Assembly: GCF_003390915.1 (NCBI RefSeq) | Contig: NZ_QMEM01000001.1 | Location: 1,206,292 to 1,270,291 of the forward strand | From: Lewinella sp. IMCC34183 | Lineage (GTDB): Bacteria > Bacteroidota > Bacteroidia > Chitinophagales > Saprospiraceae | DNA length: 64,000 nt | Direction of reading: 5' to 3' | Shown here: in pieces, positions 54,315 through 62,551 of the stretch | Layout of the letters: every line of letters begins with the position of its first letter | Numbering within the stretch: the first letter of the stretch is position 1 | Translations under genes and position numbers: made by a program | The notes under the pieces: generated by a model | What the model saw: the letters and a program-made list of their open reading frames with translations, nothing else | Databases searched by the model: none | Told to the model about the DNA's origin: nothing

Positions 54315-56969
54315 ATGACCCGCACCCGTTTTTTCCGCTTCCACCCTACCCTTTTGTTGCTCCTGGCCCTCCTTTCCGCCTGCGGCGGTGGGGCCGACCC
54401 GGCAGGCGCGGACCTGGAGGCCCTGGATGCCTACTTCACGCCCGCGGACAGCACGGGCACCGAGGGTACCGGGCTGGTGATGGATACGATCGCCGGTCCG
54501 GAGCTCGTGCCCAGTCCCGCCTGCCTGGCCGCGCTGCCGACGGGCGAGGTATTCGTGGGCGTAGACAAGATGGGCTCCCTCGGCAAGGAGCCGGGGGCGG
54601 GCAGCATCGTGCGGCTGGTGGACGCCGACCAAGACGGCACCTACGAGTCGCACACGGAATTCGCCGCCGTGGACAACCCCCGGGGCATCATGCCGGTGGG
54701 CGATAAGGTGTACGTGCTGCACACCCGCTTCGAGGAGGGGGCCGAGGTGGCCAGCACCATGGACCTGGTCGTATTCGAGGACGCCGACGGCGACGGCGTG
54801 GCCGACGGACCCTCCGAGCCCCTCATCGAGAACATCAGCTCCCCCGCCCCGCTGCAGGACCGCGGCACCGACCACGCCACCAACGGCATCCGCATGGGCA
54901 TCGACGGCTGGATCTACGTGGCCGTCGGCGACTTCGGCTTCCACAACGCCACCGACCGCGACGGCACGCAACTGACGATGCTGGGCGGCGGCATCGTGCG
55001 GGTGCGGCCCGACGGCACCGGAATGGAGGTGTACACACACGGTACCCGCAACATCTACGACGTGGCTATCGACCCCTTCATGAACGTCTATACCCGCGGC
55101 AACACCAACGACGGCGGCGGCTGGAACGTCCGCTTCATCCACCACCTGCAGAGCGGCGAGCTGGGCTACCCCACCCTGTTCAAGCACTTCACCGACGAGA
55201 TCATTCCCGCCCTGGTCGACGTGGGCGGCGGCTCCGGCGTCGGCAGCTACTTCATGGACGACGACCGCTGGCCCGCCCGCTACAATCACGTGCCGATGAT
55301 GGCCGACTGGGGCCGCAACCAGCTCTACATCCACCGCGTCGAGCGCGACGGGCCCACCTTCACGCAGGCGGAGGAGGAATTCATCGCCCTGCCCCAGATC
55401 ACCGACGTGGACCTCGACGGCTCCGGCCGCATGTTCCTCGCCGCCTGGGACGGCGCCGGCTACCGGGGCAGTCCGGACCGGGGCTTCGTCGTGCGGGTGG
55501 TGCCCGAGGGCTGGTCGTACGCACCGTTCCCCGACCTGACCGAAGCCACCGTGGCGGAGCTCGGCGAGCTGCTCGCGGCCCCCAACGCGGTGGCCCGCTT
55601 CCACGCCTCCCAGGAACTGCTGACGCGCCCCGCCGCGGAGGCCGCCGCGGCGGCCTGGACCGTAGCGAACGACCCGGCCCGGCCCCTGGAAGCCCGCGTG
55701 GCCGGGGTGTACACCTACGCCCAGCTCAGCTGCGCGGACGGCGTGGAGAAACTGACCGAACTGAGCCGCGAGGCCCGCATGCGCGAGTTCGCCCTCCGGG
55801 CTCTGGCCGACCGGAAGGAATGCCTGGAGGCGGTGCCGCTCGCGCCCTTCCTGCAGGCCGTGAACGACCCCAATCCGCGGGTACGGGCGGCCGCCGTCGT
55901 GGCCCTGGGCCGGATCGGCGACCCCGCCGCCGCGGAGACGCTCCTCACCGTAGAGGTACCCGCCTCGGCCGAAGCCCCGGAGGGTGACGAAGAAGGTCCC
56001 CACGCCACCCCCAATGCGGAGATCGTGCTGCCCCACCTGGCCGTGCGCGCCCTGGTGGCGCTGGAGGCGGTCGGTCCGGCCGTGGACGCCATCGCCACCA
56101 ACCCCGACCTGGCCCTCTGGACGCTGCGCTACCTGCACGACGTCGAGGCCGTGGAGGGCCTCATCGCCGCCTACGAAACCACCGACGACCGCGCCGTGCA
56201 GGACGGGATCCTGGCCACCCTGGCCCGCCTCTACCACACCGAAGCGCCCTACGCCGGCGACTGGTGGTGGAGCACCCGCCCCGATACCCACGGCCCCTAC
56301 TACAAGGCCGTCGACTGGCGGGGTAGCGGGCGGATCCGCGACTTCCTGCTGGAGGCAGCCGGAAGCGACGATGGGCGGCGCGGCGCCCTGTTTGCCCGGC
56401 TGAACGAACGGAACCGCCTGGACCTGCCCCAACTCGGCACGGTGGAGGAGCAGCAGCTCGCCGAAAACAGCGACGTGGACCTCGCCGCCATCACCCAGGG
56501 GACGGGCGAGGTGGGCAAGGCCTCCATCGAGGACGTCATCCTGGCCATGGCCGAGCACGCGGGCGACCCCGCCCGGGGCAAGGAACTCTTCACCGAGCAG
56601 GGCTGCATCGCCTGCCACGCCGTGGACAAGGGCGACGCCATGAAGGGCCCCTTCATGGGCCAGATCGGCTCCATCATGACCCGCGACCAGATCACCGAAT
56701 CCATCCTCAAGCCGAACGCCTCCATCTCCCAGGGCTTCTCCTCCTACCTCATCGAAACGGGCGACAACGCCTACGTCGGCTTCGTCACCGCCGAGTCGGC
56801 CGAGGCCCTGACCCTCCGCGACATCGGCGGAAAGAGCACGACCCTCCAGAAGCAATCCATCACCAACCGCGAGGAACTGCCCACCTCCATGATGCCGGAG
56901 GGGCTGGTCAACGCGCTGAGTATGGAAGAACTGGCCTCCCTGGTTACCTTCCTGGAGGCCCAGAAGTGA
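54315..56969 (+). CDS. PVC-type beta-propeller dehydrogenase with HEAT-like repeats and cytochrome c domain (lipoprotein)
   Basis: An 884-aa protein with lipobox signal (LLLLLALLSAC). Residues about 45-400 form a propeller of the membrane-bound-dehydrogenase type (GIRMGIDGWIYVAVGDFGFHN; RPDGTGMEVYTHGTRNIYDVAIDP; VPMMADWGRNQLYIHRV). About 400-700 is an alpha-helical HEAT-like region (VRAAAVVALGRIGDPAAAE). The C-terminal domain has the haem motif CIACH (about 763-767) and a distal Met region (REELPTSMMPEGLVNALS). Expected to oxidise a sugar or alcohol in the periplasm and pass electrons to its own haem. The architecture is common in Planctomycetes and Bacteroidota; substrate unknown. Confidence 0.85.
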   Translation: MTRTRFFRFHPTLLLLLALLSACGGGADPAGADLEALDAYFTPADSTGTEGTGLVMDTIAGPELVPSPACLAALPTGEVFVGVDKMGSLGKEPGAGSIVRLVDADQDGTYESHTEFAAVDNPRGIMPVGDKVYVLHTRFEEGAEVASTMDLVVFEDADGDGVADGPSEPLIENISSPAPLQDRGTDHATNGIRMGIDGWIYVAVGDFGFHNATDRDGTQLTMLGGGIVRVRPDGTGMEVYTHGTRNIYDVAIDPFMNVYTRGNTNDGGGWNVRFIHHLQSGELGYPTLFKHFTDEIIPALVDVGGGSGVGSYFMDDDRWPARYNHVPMMADWGRNQLYIHRVERDGPTFTQAEEEFIALPQITDVDLDGSGRMFLAAWDGAGYRGSPDRGFVVRVVPEGWSYAPFPDLTEATVAELGELLAAPNAVARFHASQELLTRPAAEAAAAAWTVANDPARPLEARVAGVYTYAQLSCADGVEKLTELSREARMREFALRALADRKECLEAVPLAPFLQAVNDPNPRVRAAAVVALGRIGDPAAAETLLTVEVPASAEAPEGDEEGPHATPNAEIVLPHLAVRALVALEAVGPAVDAIATNPDLALWTLRYLHDVEAVEGLIAAYETTDDRAVQDGILATLARLYHTEAPYAGDWWWSTRPDTHGPYYKAVDWRGSGRIRDFLLEAAGSDDGRRGALFARLNERNRLDLPQLGTVEEQQLAENSDVDLAAITQGTGEVGKASIEDVILAMAEHAGDPARGKELFTEQGCIACHAVDKGDAMKGPFMGQIGSIMTRDQITESILKPNASISQGFSSYLIETGDNAYVGFVTAESAEALTLRDIGGKSTTLQKQSITNREELPTSMMPEGLVNALSMEELASLVTFLEAQK

Positions 56970-56986
56970 GGGAGGGGAGGTCGCAA

Positions 56987-57087
56987 AGGTTAACCGCAGA
57001 GGCACCGAGTACCGCTGAGGTGCGCAAAGCAGGTGCATCATTTCCTCCGCGAACCTTCGCGTCCCTCCGTTCCTCCGCGGTAAACCT
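56987..57087. repeat. Imperfect inverted repeat before the GH43 gene
   Basis: AGGTTAACCGCAGAGG (56987-57002) pairs imperfectly with CCTCCGCGGTAAACCT (57072-57087). The interior also has mirrored elements (CGCAAAG / TTCGCG). It looks like a dispersed intergenic hairpin repeat. Confidence 0.5.
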
Positions 57088-57121
57088 CCTTTACCTCAAC
57101 TTTCCTCCTATTCTCCTTGCT

Positions 57122-58072
57122 ATGCGCTACCTCCTCCTACTCCTCCTTTCCCTCCCCCTCACCGCCCAGCGCACCTCCTTCACCCCCGGCGGCCAGTGGC
57201 TCGATACCGACGGCAACCACATCGACGCCCACGGCGGCAACATCATCTACGTCGACAGCCTGGAGACCTACTACTGGTACGGGGAGCACTACGCCCAACC
57301 CCGCGGCGCGGCCTGCTACTCCAGCCAGGACCTCTACAACTGGACCTTCGAGGGCGTGGTGATCGAGAAGGGCGACATCGAGGTCTTCGAGCGGCCCAAG
57401 GTGATCTACGACCAGGCCAACGACCGCTACGTGATGTGGTTCCACTACGACGGCGACCGCTACTCCATCGCCGAGCTGGGCGTGGCGGTGAGCGACTCCC
57501 CCACCGGCCCCTTCGAGCTGGTGGACCACTACCGCCCCAACGGCCACGAATCCCGCGACATCGGTCTCTACTTCGAGCCCGATACCAGGCGGGCCTACAT
57601 CGGCTACGCGGCCGACCACGTCAACCGCACCGTCCGCATGGTGGAGCTCTCGGAGGACTACCTCAGCGTCACCGAGAACGACGTCGACATCGAGGCCCAC
57701 TGCGAGGGCCCCGGCATCCTGAAGCGGAACGGCACCTTCTACCTCCTCACCAGCCAGTGCTCCGGCTGGACGCCCAACCCCGCCACCTACTACACCGCCA
57801 CCGACAGCGTCATGGGCCCCTACACCGAGCGTGGCCACCCCTTCGTCGGCGACGCCGGCAACAACAGCTTCAACTCCCAGCCCTGCTTCATCTTCAAGAT
57901 CCCCGGCTACCGCAATGCCTACCTTTACATGGGCGACCGCTGGAACGGCCGCGGCCGCACGGAGTCGGAGTACGTCTGGCTGCCCATCACGATCACCGAG
58001 GACGGCGAGATGGAGCTGCACTGGCTTGCGGAGTGGGATTTGAGTTTGTTTACGCCGGCGCGGGGGCGATAG
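57122..58072 (+). CDS. Secreted GH43-family glycoside hydrolase
   Basis: 316 aa from the ATG at 57122, which begins the signal peptide (RYLLLLLLSLPLTAQ). The five-bladed propeller pattern fits GH43: DAHGGNIIYVDSLETYYWYGEHY, ERPKVIYDQANDRYVMWFHYDGD, GVAVSDSPTGPF, ESRDIGLYFEPDT, EDYLSVTENDVDIEAHCEGPGILKRNGTFYLLTS. The DAHGG Asp and the EGPG Glu are the probable catalytic base and acid. Likely an arabinanase, xylosidase or galactosidase. The last 45 nt are duplicated at 61877-61921, marking the edge of the island. Confidence 0.83.
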   Translation: MRYLLLLLLSLPLTAQRTSFTPGGQWLDTDGNHIDAHGGNIIYVDSLETYYWYGEHYAQPRGAACYSSQDLYNWTFEGVVIEKGDIEVFERPKVIYDQANDRYVMWFHYDGDRYSIAELGVAVSDSPTGPFELVDHYRPNGHESRDIGLYFEPDTRRAYIGYAADHVNRTVRMVELSEDYLSVTENDVDIEAHCEGPGILKRNGTFYLLTSQCSGWTPNPATYYTATDSVMGPYTERGHPFVGDAGNNSFNSQPCFIFKIPGYRNAYLYMGDRWNGRGRTESEYVWLPITITEDGEMELHWLAEWDLSLFTPARGR

Positions 58073-58246
58073 CTAGGCGGCGGGGACGCGGGTGCAGGGG
58101 GGGCCGTGAGTCCCGTGAGTCTGGGTGCGGGGGCTCGTAGCTGGCGTGTTACGTTGTTGTCGATTGCGTGATTGCAAATTTCCGGGCGCACAATCACGTC
58201 AACCGGCGCTATCATATCACCATACGTGGAGCCAGGTGAGGGGGTG
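58028..58246. repeat. Left copy of a roughly 220-bp direct repeat (GH43 3' end and downstream)
   Basis: Matches 61877-62098 almost without gaps (offset 3849-3850 bp), roughly five in six bases by eye. It includes the end of the GH43 coding sequence (EWDLSLF.PARG) and the segment GATTGCGTGATTGCAA. Confidence 0.8.
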
Positions 58247-58313
58247 TTGGAGACCGTTGCAAAAAGTGTGTCACGATAAGAACCAATACTTTTCGTAACA
58301 CAACTACAAGCAA

Positions 58314-59523
58314 ATGGAAAACCAAGAGTTTGACGTGGAAGCCTTCCGCGAGGAAGCGATTAAGAAACTGCAGGCTGGTGAAGGGCTGCTGGGTGAGAAC
58401 GGAGCGTTCACGCCCTTACTAAAGTCCTTTCTGGAGCAGGCACTGGAAGGGGAACTCGACGCCCACATTGCCGAAGAAGACGGACCAAATCGGAAAAACG
58501 GGCGCGGTAAGAAGCGGGTACGTACTTCGCTGGGCGAGGTAGAGATCTCTACACCCCGGGACCGGAATGGCAGCTTCCAGCCCAAAGTCATTGGCAAGCG
58601 CCAGAAGCACCTGCCCAAGGACCTGGAAAGACAAATCATGACGCTCTACGCTCGCGGCAGTTCGCTGGGGGACATCCGCGACTGGCTCGAAGAGATGTAC
58701 GGAGTCGAAGTATCCCCGGCAACGATCTCGCGGGTGACGGACAAGATCATTCCGCTGCTGGAGGAGTGGCGTAAGGCCTCTGGAAAGTGTTTATCCCTTC
58801 GTTTTCATGGATGCCATTCACTACAAAGTCCGCGAGGAAGGCCGCGTAATCACCAAAGCAGTTTACGGGATCATTGCGGTCAATCAGGAAGGCTACCGGG
58901 ACGTGCTGGGGCTCTACATCGGGCAGAACGAGTCCGCTAAGTTCTGGATGCAGGTGCTTACGGACTTGCAAAGCAGAGGCTTGGAGGACATCCTGATCGC
59001 TTCGGTGGACAACTTGACGGGCTTTGTAGATGCCATCCAAGCCATCTATCCCCAGACCGACGTCCAGCTCTGCGTGGTGCATCAAATCCGCAACTCGAAG
59101 AAGTATCTGGCCTACACGGATACGAAAGAGTTCATGTCGGACCTCAAGACGATCTACACGGCCACCACCCGCGACAAGGCCGAGCACGCGCTCAATCGTC
59201 TCGAACAGAAGTGGGGTAAGCAGTATCCCAAAATCATCGCCTCCTGGCGTCGCAACTGGGACAATCTGACCCTGATGTTCAACTATAGTCCGCTGATCCG
59301 CAAGGTCATCTACACCACGAACGCCATAGAGGCCTTCCACCGGCAGCTAAGGCGGGTGACCAAGACCAAGGGCTCCTTCACCTCCGATACGGCGCTGATG
59401 AAGCTGCTCTACCTCGTCCAGCGCGACGTCACCGCCAAGTGGCAGAAGCCGATGCACAACTGGAACCGGATCCTGTCCCAACTGGCCATTCTCTACGATG
59501 ACCGATTGCGCCTGGACCTCTGA
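58314..59523 (+). pseudogene. IS256-family transposase, split by a frameshift
   Basis: The first frame (58314 on) gives ENQEFDVEAFREEAIKKLQ ... DLERQIMTLYARGSSLGDIRDWLEEMYGVEVSPATISRVTDKIIPLLEEWR; near 58775 the homologous reading moves to the +1 frame (RPLESVYPFVFMDAIHYKVREEG ...) and ends at 59523. The Asp of VFMDAIHYK, Asp of ASVDNLTG and Glu of TTNAIEAFHRQL form the DDE triad. Family transposases are single ORFs of about 400 aa, so a 2-nt deletion (or +1) at CGTAAGGCC has broken it; programmed frameshifting is not known for this family. Confidence 0.85.
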
Positions 59524-59532
59524 GCCGGCGGC

Positions 59533-59580
59533 GCAAGCTTTCCCGGCCCTGGCTTTAAAGCCAGGGCCGGGAAAGCTTGC
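59533..59580. repeat. 48-bp perfect palindrome after the transposase stop
   Basis: Bases 59533-59556 are the exact reverse complement of 59557-59580 with no loop; the centre reads GGCTTTAAAGCC. It starts 10 nt after the transposase stop codon, inside the IS. It may terminate transcription or form a cruciform. Confidence 0.9.
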
Positions 59581-59808
59581 CTACTCTCTTCATCTCCTAA
59601 TCTTTAATCTTAGAAATAACTATTGACACACTTTATGCAATACTCCCGGCGCTCTGGCCGCACCCCACACTTTTCGGGCTTGAGTTCGTAATTTAGGAGG
59701 TATGGCTGTGCATACCCGGTTTTTACGGGATGCTGTTCTCGGCGTAGGTGTAATTCGTATGGATTTGTGTTGCACGTAAACACTATATTAGAGTCAAACA
59801 CTCAAAGA

Positions 59809-60168
59809 ATGGTAATCAAGGTAGATCGATTAACAGAGGCTGATAGTGAAGAAGCCGCCAAGGCCCTCGCATATTTGCTTGATTCTATATCTTCTCTCAA
59901 CGGAACTCAAATCGAGCAAAAGGGTCAAATTGAAGAGGGCAAGAGAGGTGGATTTTTAGATACCAACACATATCAGGTAGTGGTAAGGCTGCTTGAATTT
60001 GGAGTTTTGAGTGCCGTGTACACTGCCATAAAAGATTGCATCAATATATACCGTGGAATTTCAATCACTCTAAAATTCCCAGACGGAAGCGAAATGAATA
60101 TGCAAAATCTTAGTAAAAGAGAAGCATATAAAATTATGAAAAAACATGTCGAAAAAGATGGGCAATAG
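59809..60168 (+). CDS. EACC1-like adaptor protein of a caspase conflict system (tentative)
   Basis: 119 aa from the ATG at 59809 (a GTG at 59767 would add 14 residues). A beta-strand start (VIKVDRLTEADSEEAAKALAYLL), a Gly-rich turn, a hydrophobic helix (YQVVVRLLEFGVLSAVYTAIKDCINIY) and a C-terminal beta hairpin plus helix (ISITLKFPDGSEMNMQNLSKREAYKIMKKHVE) resemble the effector-associated constant component EACC1, which occurs next to caspase-like effectors in bacterial conflict operons. It overlaps the caspase gene by 23 bp (or 11 bp if that gene starts at 60158). The sequence is strongly A+T-rich beside GC-rich neighbours. The EACC1 call is from remembered family features, not a search. Confidence 0.55.
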   Translation: MVIKVDRLTEADSEEAAKALAYLLDSISSLNGTQIEQKGQIEEGKRGGFLDTNTYQVVVRLLEFGVLSAVYTAIKDCINIYRGISITLKFPDGSEMNMQNLSKREAYKIMKKHVEKDGQ

Positions 60169-61756
60169 AGTAGCTTTTATTGTTGGGAATTCATCCTACA
60201 AAAATAGCACCAAGCTTCCACTCATTCGATATGCCGAGAATGATGCGAGAGCCGTATATAAAGCACTCTGTACCGGCAATGGCTTGTTTGACGACACGCA
60301 TTCAGAGATGTTAATAAATATAAATAAAGTAGAGTTTGAAAATAAAATTCAATCCTTTATTAGGAAAAGGTCATTCAATGATTTTGTTTTGTTCTATTTT
60401 GCCGGCCATGGCCTAGTAGTCAAAGGCAACAGGTACTACATTGCTATGGTTGACACTTTGCATGGTGAAAACTTAATAACAACGACAGCCATCAATATAG
60501 AAGGTATAATTCCATATTTGGACGAAGTAGGCATCGATAAATATGTCTTTATTTTGGATAGTTGTAGATCTGGGCTGGCCATGGAGGTAGGAGGAATAAG
60601 GAACAGAAATATACGGGAGAAGCATCACCTTGAATTTGATGAAAAAGCATCGGGAAAGATTATTATATCCGCTTCAGAAGGATATGAGGATGCGATTGAA
60701 ACCGACAAGTTAAAACATGGTGTATTTACGTATTATTTTCTTCGTGCTTTTCAGGAAGAGGGAGTAGTGAAGAATTCTTCGAAGTTCATCGATCTTAGAA
60801 GCGTGTATCAATACATATACATTAATATGAGGCAATCAAAACTGAATGTGGTCCAGACTCCAGTTTATAGCAGTCAGTATGAAAAGGGACAATTATACAT
60901 TGCCCGAAATATTTATTTTACTAAAGATACAGTCTTTAACCAAAAGAAAAACAATGAAAGAATTAATAATTTTGAATGGAGCGACACATCACTCATTGAC
61001 GTCCAATTAGGGGTATTCAGCAGTATTAGAAAACGCATCATCCTTTTCCGTTTATTCAGCGTGCGAACTTACAACTTCATTCTGCTCACAGCACTTACAA
61101 TTGTGTGGGTTTACGTTGTCTACGTGCAGTTGGGATACTCTACTCTACTAGACGTTATCGGATTTTCATCATTCGTTTTACAATTTTTAAGTTCTATAAC
61201 AATATTTGTTGTATTGTTTGTCAAAGCTTTGAAGAGTAAGCAAGGTAGCATCTCTAGGTGCTTGAATTTTATACTTAACGTAAACGGTAATTTAGCTCGA
61301 CTCCTCAAAGAACTAGTAGGTCGAATTGACACTTTATTGTTCCAGATAATTAAAGTCAAGAAAGGATTAATTGATCAGCGATGCAAAACAATCTCTAATA
61401 AAAATTACAATGACAGTGATTCTAAAATAAGAAGCATTGAATCATATATAGAAATATTAAACGACAAAAAGCTGACCTTATCAAATAGTAATTCAGTAAT
61501 AATGGATATTGAAAAACAGATGGAGGACTGCGTAATTATATTTCAAAATGAGCATAACAAACCAAACACTATAATTCTTAAGCGACTTGTGATAGAAATG
61601 ATTTATATCGAAGTATATTTGTATCGGTTGCAATCATGTAGCAGCAATGAGCTGATTGCAGGAGTGGAAAGTATCGTCAACAGACTCAACCAAATCAATA
61701 GGAATATGAGCAAACTGTCCCTGGTAGGACCAGCGGCAAAGCACAGCCACTCGTGA
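60146..61756 (+). CDS. Caspase-like (C14) protease with two membrane helices
   Basis: A 536-aa protein. Residues about 5-265 form the caspase fold: RVAFIVGNSSYKN, ENDARAVYKAL, catalytic His 88 in FYFAGHGLVV and catalytic Cys 140 in VFILDSCRSG, then GKIIISASEGYEDAIE and HGVFTYYFLRAF. About 308-355 contains two hydrophobic helices (FILLTALTIVWVYVVYV; FVLQFLSSITIFVVLFV). The C-terminal 180 residues are helical and coiled-coil-like. Both catalytic residues are present, so it should be active, probably cutting proteins near the membrane when triggered. The overlapping EACC1-like partner suggests a regulated suicide or anti-phage module, an inference. A+T-rich; likely horizontally acquired. Confidence 0.82.
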   Translation: MSKKMGNRVAFIVGNSSYKNSTKLPLIRYAENDARAVYKALCTGNGLFDDTHSEMLININKVEFENKIQSFIRKRSFNDFVLFYFAGHGLVVKGNRYYIAMVDTLHGENLITTTAINIEGIIPYLDEVGIDKYVFILDSCRSGLAMEVGGIRNRNIREKHHLEFDEKASGKIIISASEGYEDAIETDKLKHGVFTYYFLRAFQEEGVVKNSSKFIDLRSVYQYIYINMRQSKLNVVQTPVYSSQYEKGQLYIARNIYFTKDTVFNQKKNNERINNFEWSDTSLIDVQLGVFSSIRKRIILFRLFSVRTYNFILLTALTIVWVYVVYVQLGYSTLLDVIGFSSFVLQFLSSITIFVVLFVKALKSKQGSISRCLNFILNVNGNLARLLKELVGRIDTLLFQIIKVKKGLIDQRCKTISNKNYNDSDSKIRSIESYIEILNDKKLTLSNSNSVIMDIEKQMEDCVIIFQNEHNKPNTIILKRLVIEMIYIEVYLYRLQSCSSNELIAGVESIVNRLNQINRNMSKLSLVGPAAKHSHS

Positions 61757-61876
61757 ATAATTTTGGTCGTGACGTTGCTTCAGAATAGAAACCGATAATA
61801 ATCACCACCCTAAATGTTTGATGTTAAATACGCCCGTCGGTTTAGCCCCCGCCCCCGACCCCGTTAAACAGTATAA

Positions 61877-62098
61877 GCGGAGTGGGATTTGAGTTTGTTT
61901 ATACCGGCACGGGGGCTGTAAATAGGCGGCGGGGACCCGCGTGCAGGGCGGGGCCCTAAGTCCAGTGAGCCTGGGTGCAGAAACTCGTAGCTGACGTGTT
62001 AAGCCGTTGTTGATTGCGTGATTGCAACTTTCCGGGCGCGCAATCACGTCAACCGGTGCAATCACGTCACCACAGGTGGAGCCTGGTGGGGGGAGTTA
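61877..62098. repeat. Right copy of the roughly 220-bp direct repeat (GH43 3'-end relic)
   Basis: Begins GCGGAGTGGGATTTGAG and encodes the relic EWDLSLFIPARGL before a stop, followed by the same downstream sequence as 58028-58246. The base changes show it is an old or paralogous copy, not a fresh duplication. Confidence 0.8.
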
Positions 62099-62551
62099 GG
62101 CCTTACTGGCTATCTTAGTGACCGTTCACGTTAGTAGCTGCGCTGGTGTAGTGTTGCTCAAGGCCATTAAGTTAAGAATTGGACTTTAGGACGCTGAGGT
62201 TATAGTCGAACGAGCTGAACTGGCTTTGTGCAAGCCTGACTGGCGACCTCTAGCTTCTGGCGCAGACGCTCATCGCTTAACTTAATGGCGTTGTGGTGTT
62301 GCTATGTGCAATGTGTTATTGTGGTTGATAGGCGACAGACCGCCTGTGAGGGCGGTCCGGGACATACGCTCAAATTGGTTTCAAACTAAATGGTTAGAGG
62401 TGACAAGCAGTAAATTTTGGGTAGGGGTGAATTACAACAAATTTCACTTGATTGCAGAGAAACAATCTTCATATTTCAACAAATTATTTGCATGATTTGC
62501 TTGGATAAAAAAACTGTTTTGTATTTTTGATGGTAGATAAAATTAACAAAT
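62099..62551. other. Non-coding stretch with a perfect inverted repeat and a hairpin
   Basis: GCCATTAAGTTAAG (62163-62176) is repeated inverted at 62276-62289, extending to 18 bp with one mismatch. A hairpin GACCGCC/GGCGGTC lies at 62338-62357. A small ORF at 62304-62495 has no protein-like features. Composition turns A+T-rich towards the next gene. Confidence 0.5.

Larger units (their letters stand above)
58257..59641. mobile_element. IS256-family insertion sequence (transposase frameshifted)
   Basis: About 1385 bp bounded by inverted ends sharing TTGCAWAAAGTGTGTCA (left 58257-58274; right 59624-59641, inverted). Contains one transposase split by a frameshift. The ends could extend a few bases outward (GGAG). 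No convincing 8-9 bp target duplication is seen. Confidence 0.8.

Noticed and set aside
54297..57041. Long minus-strand ORF opposite the haem dehydrogenase (914 aa)
   Set aside because: Val/Gly/His-rich antisense shadow; the plus strand has lipobox, propeller and CxxCH motifs.
62163..62289. Integron attC site
   Set aside because: The arms read GTTAAG at the left and CTTAAC at the right, the reverse of the RYYYAAC...GTTRRRY order, and no integrase is present.
62304..62495. 63-aa ORF between the direct repeat and the lipoprotein gene
   Set aside because: No recognisable features, no promoter or ribosome-binding context, and it spans a hairpin.
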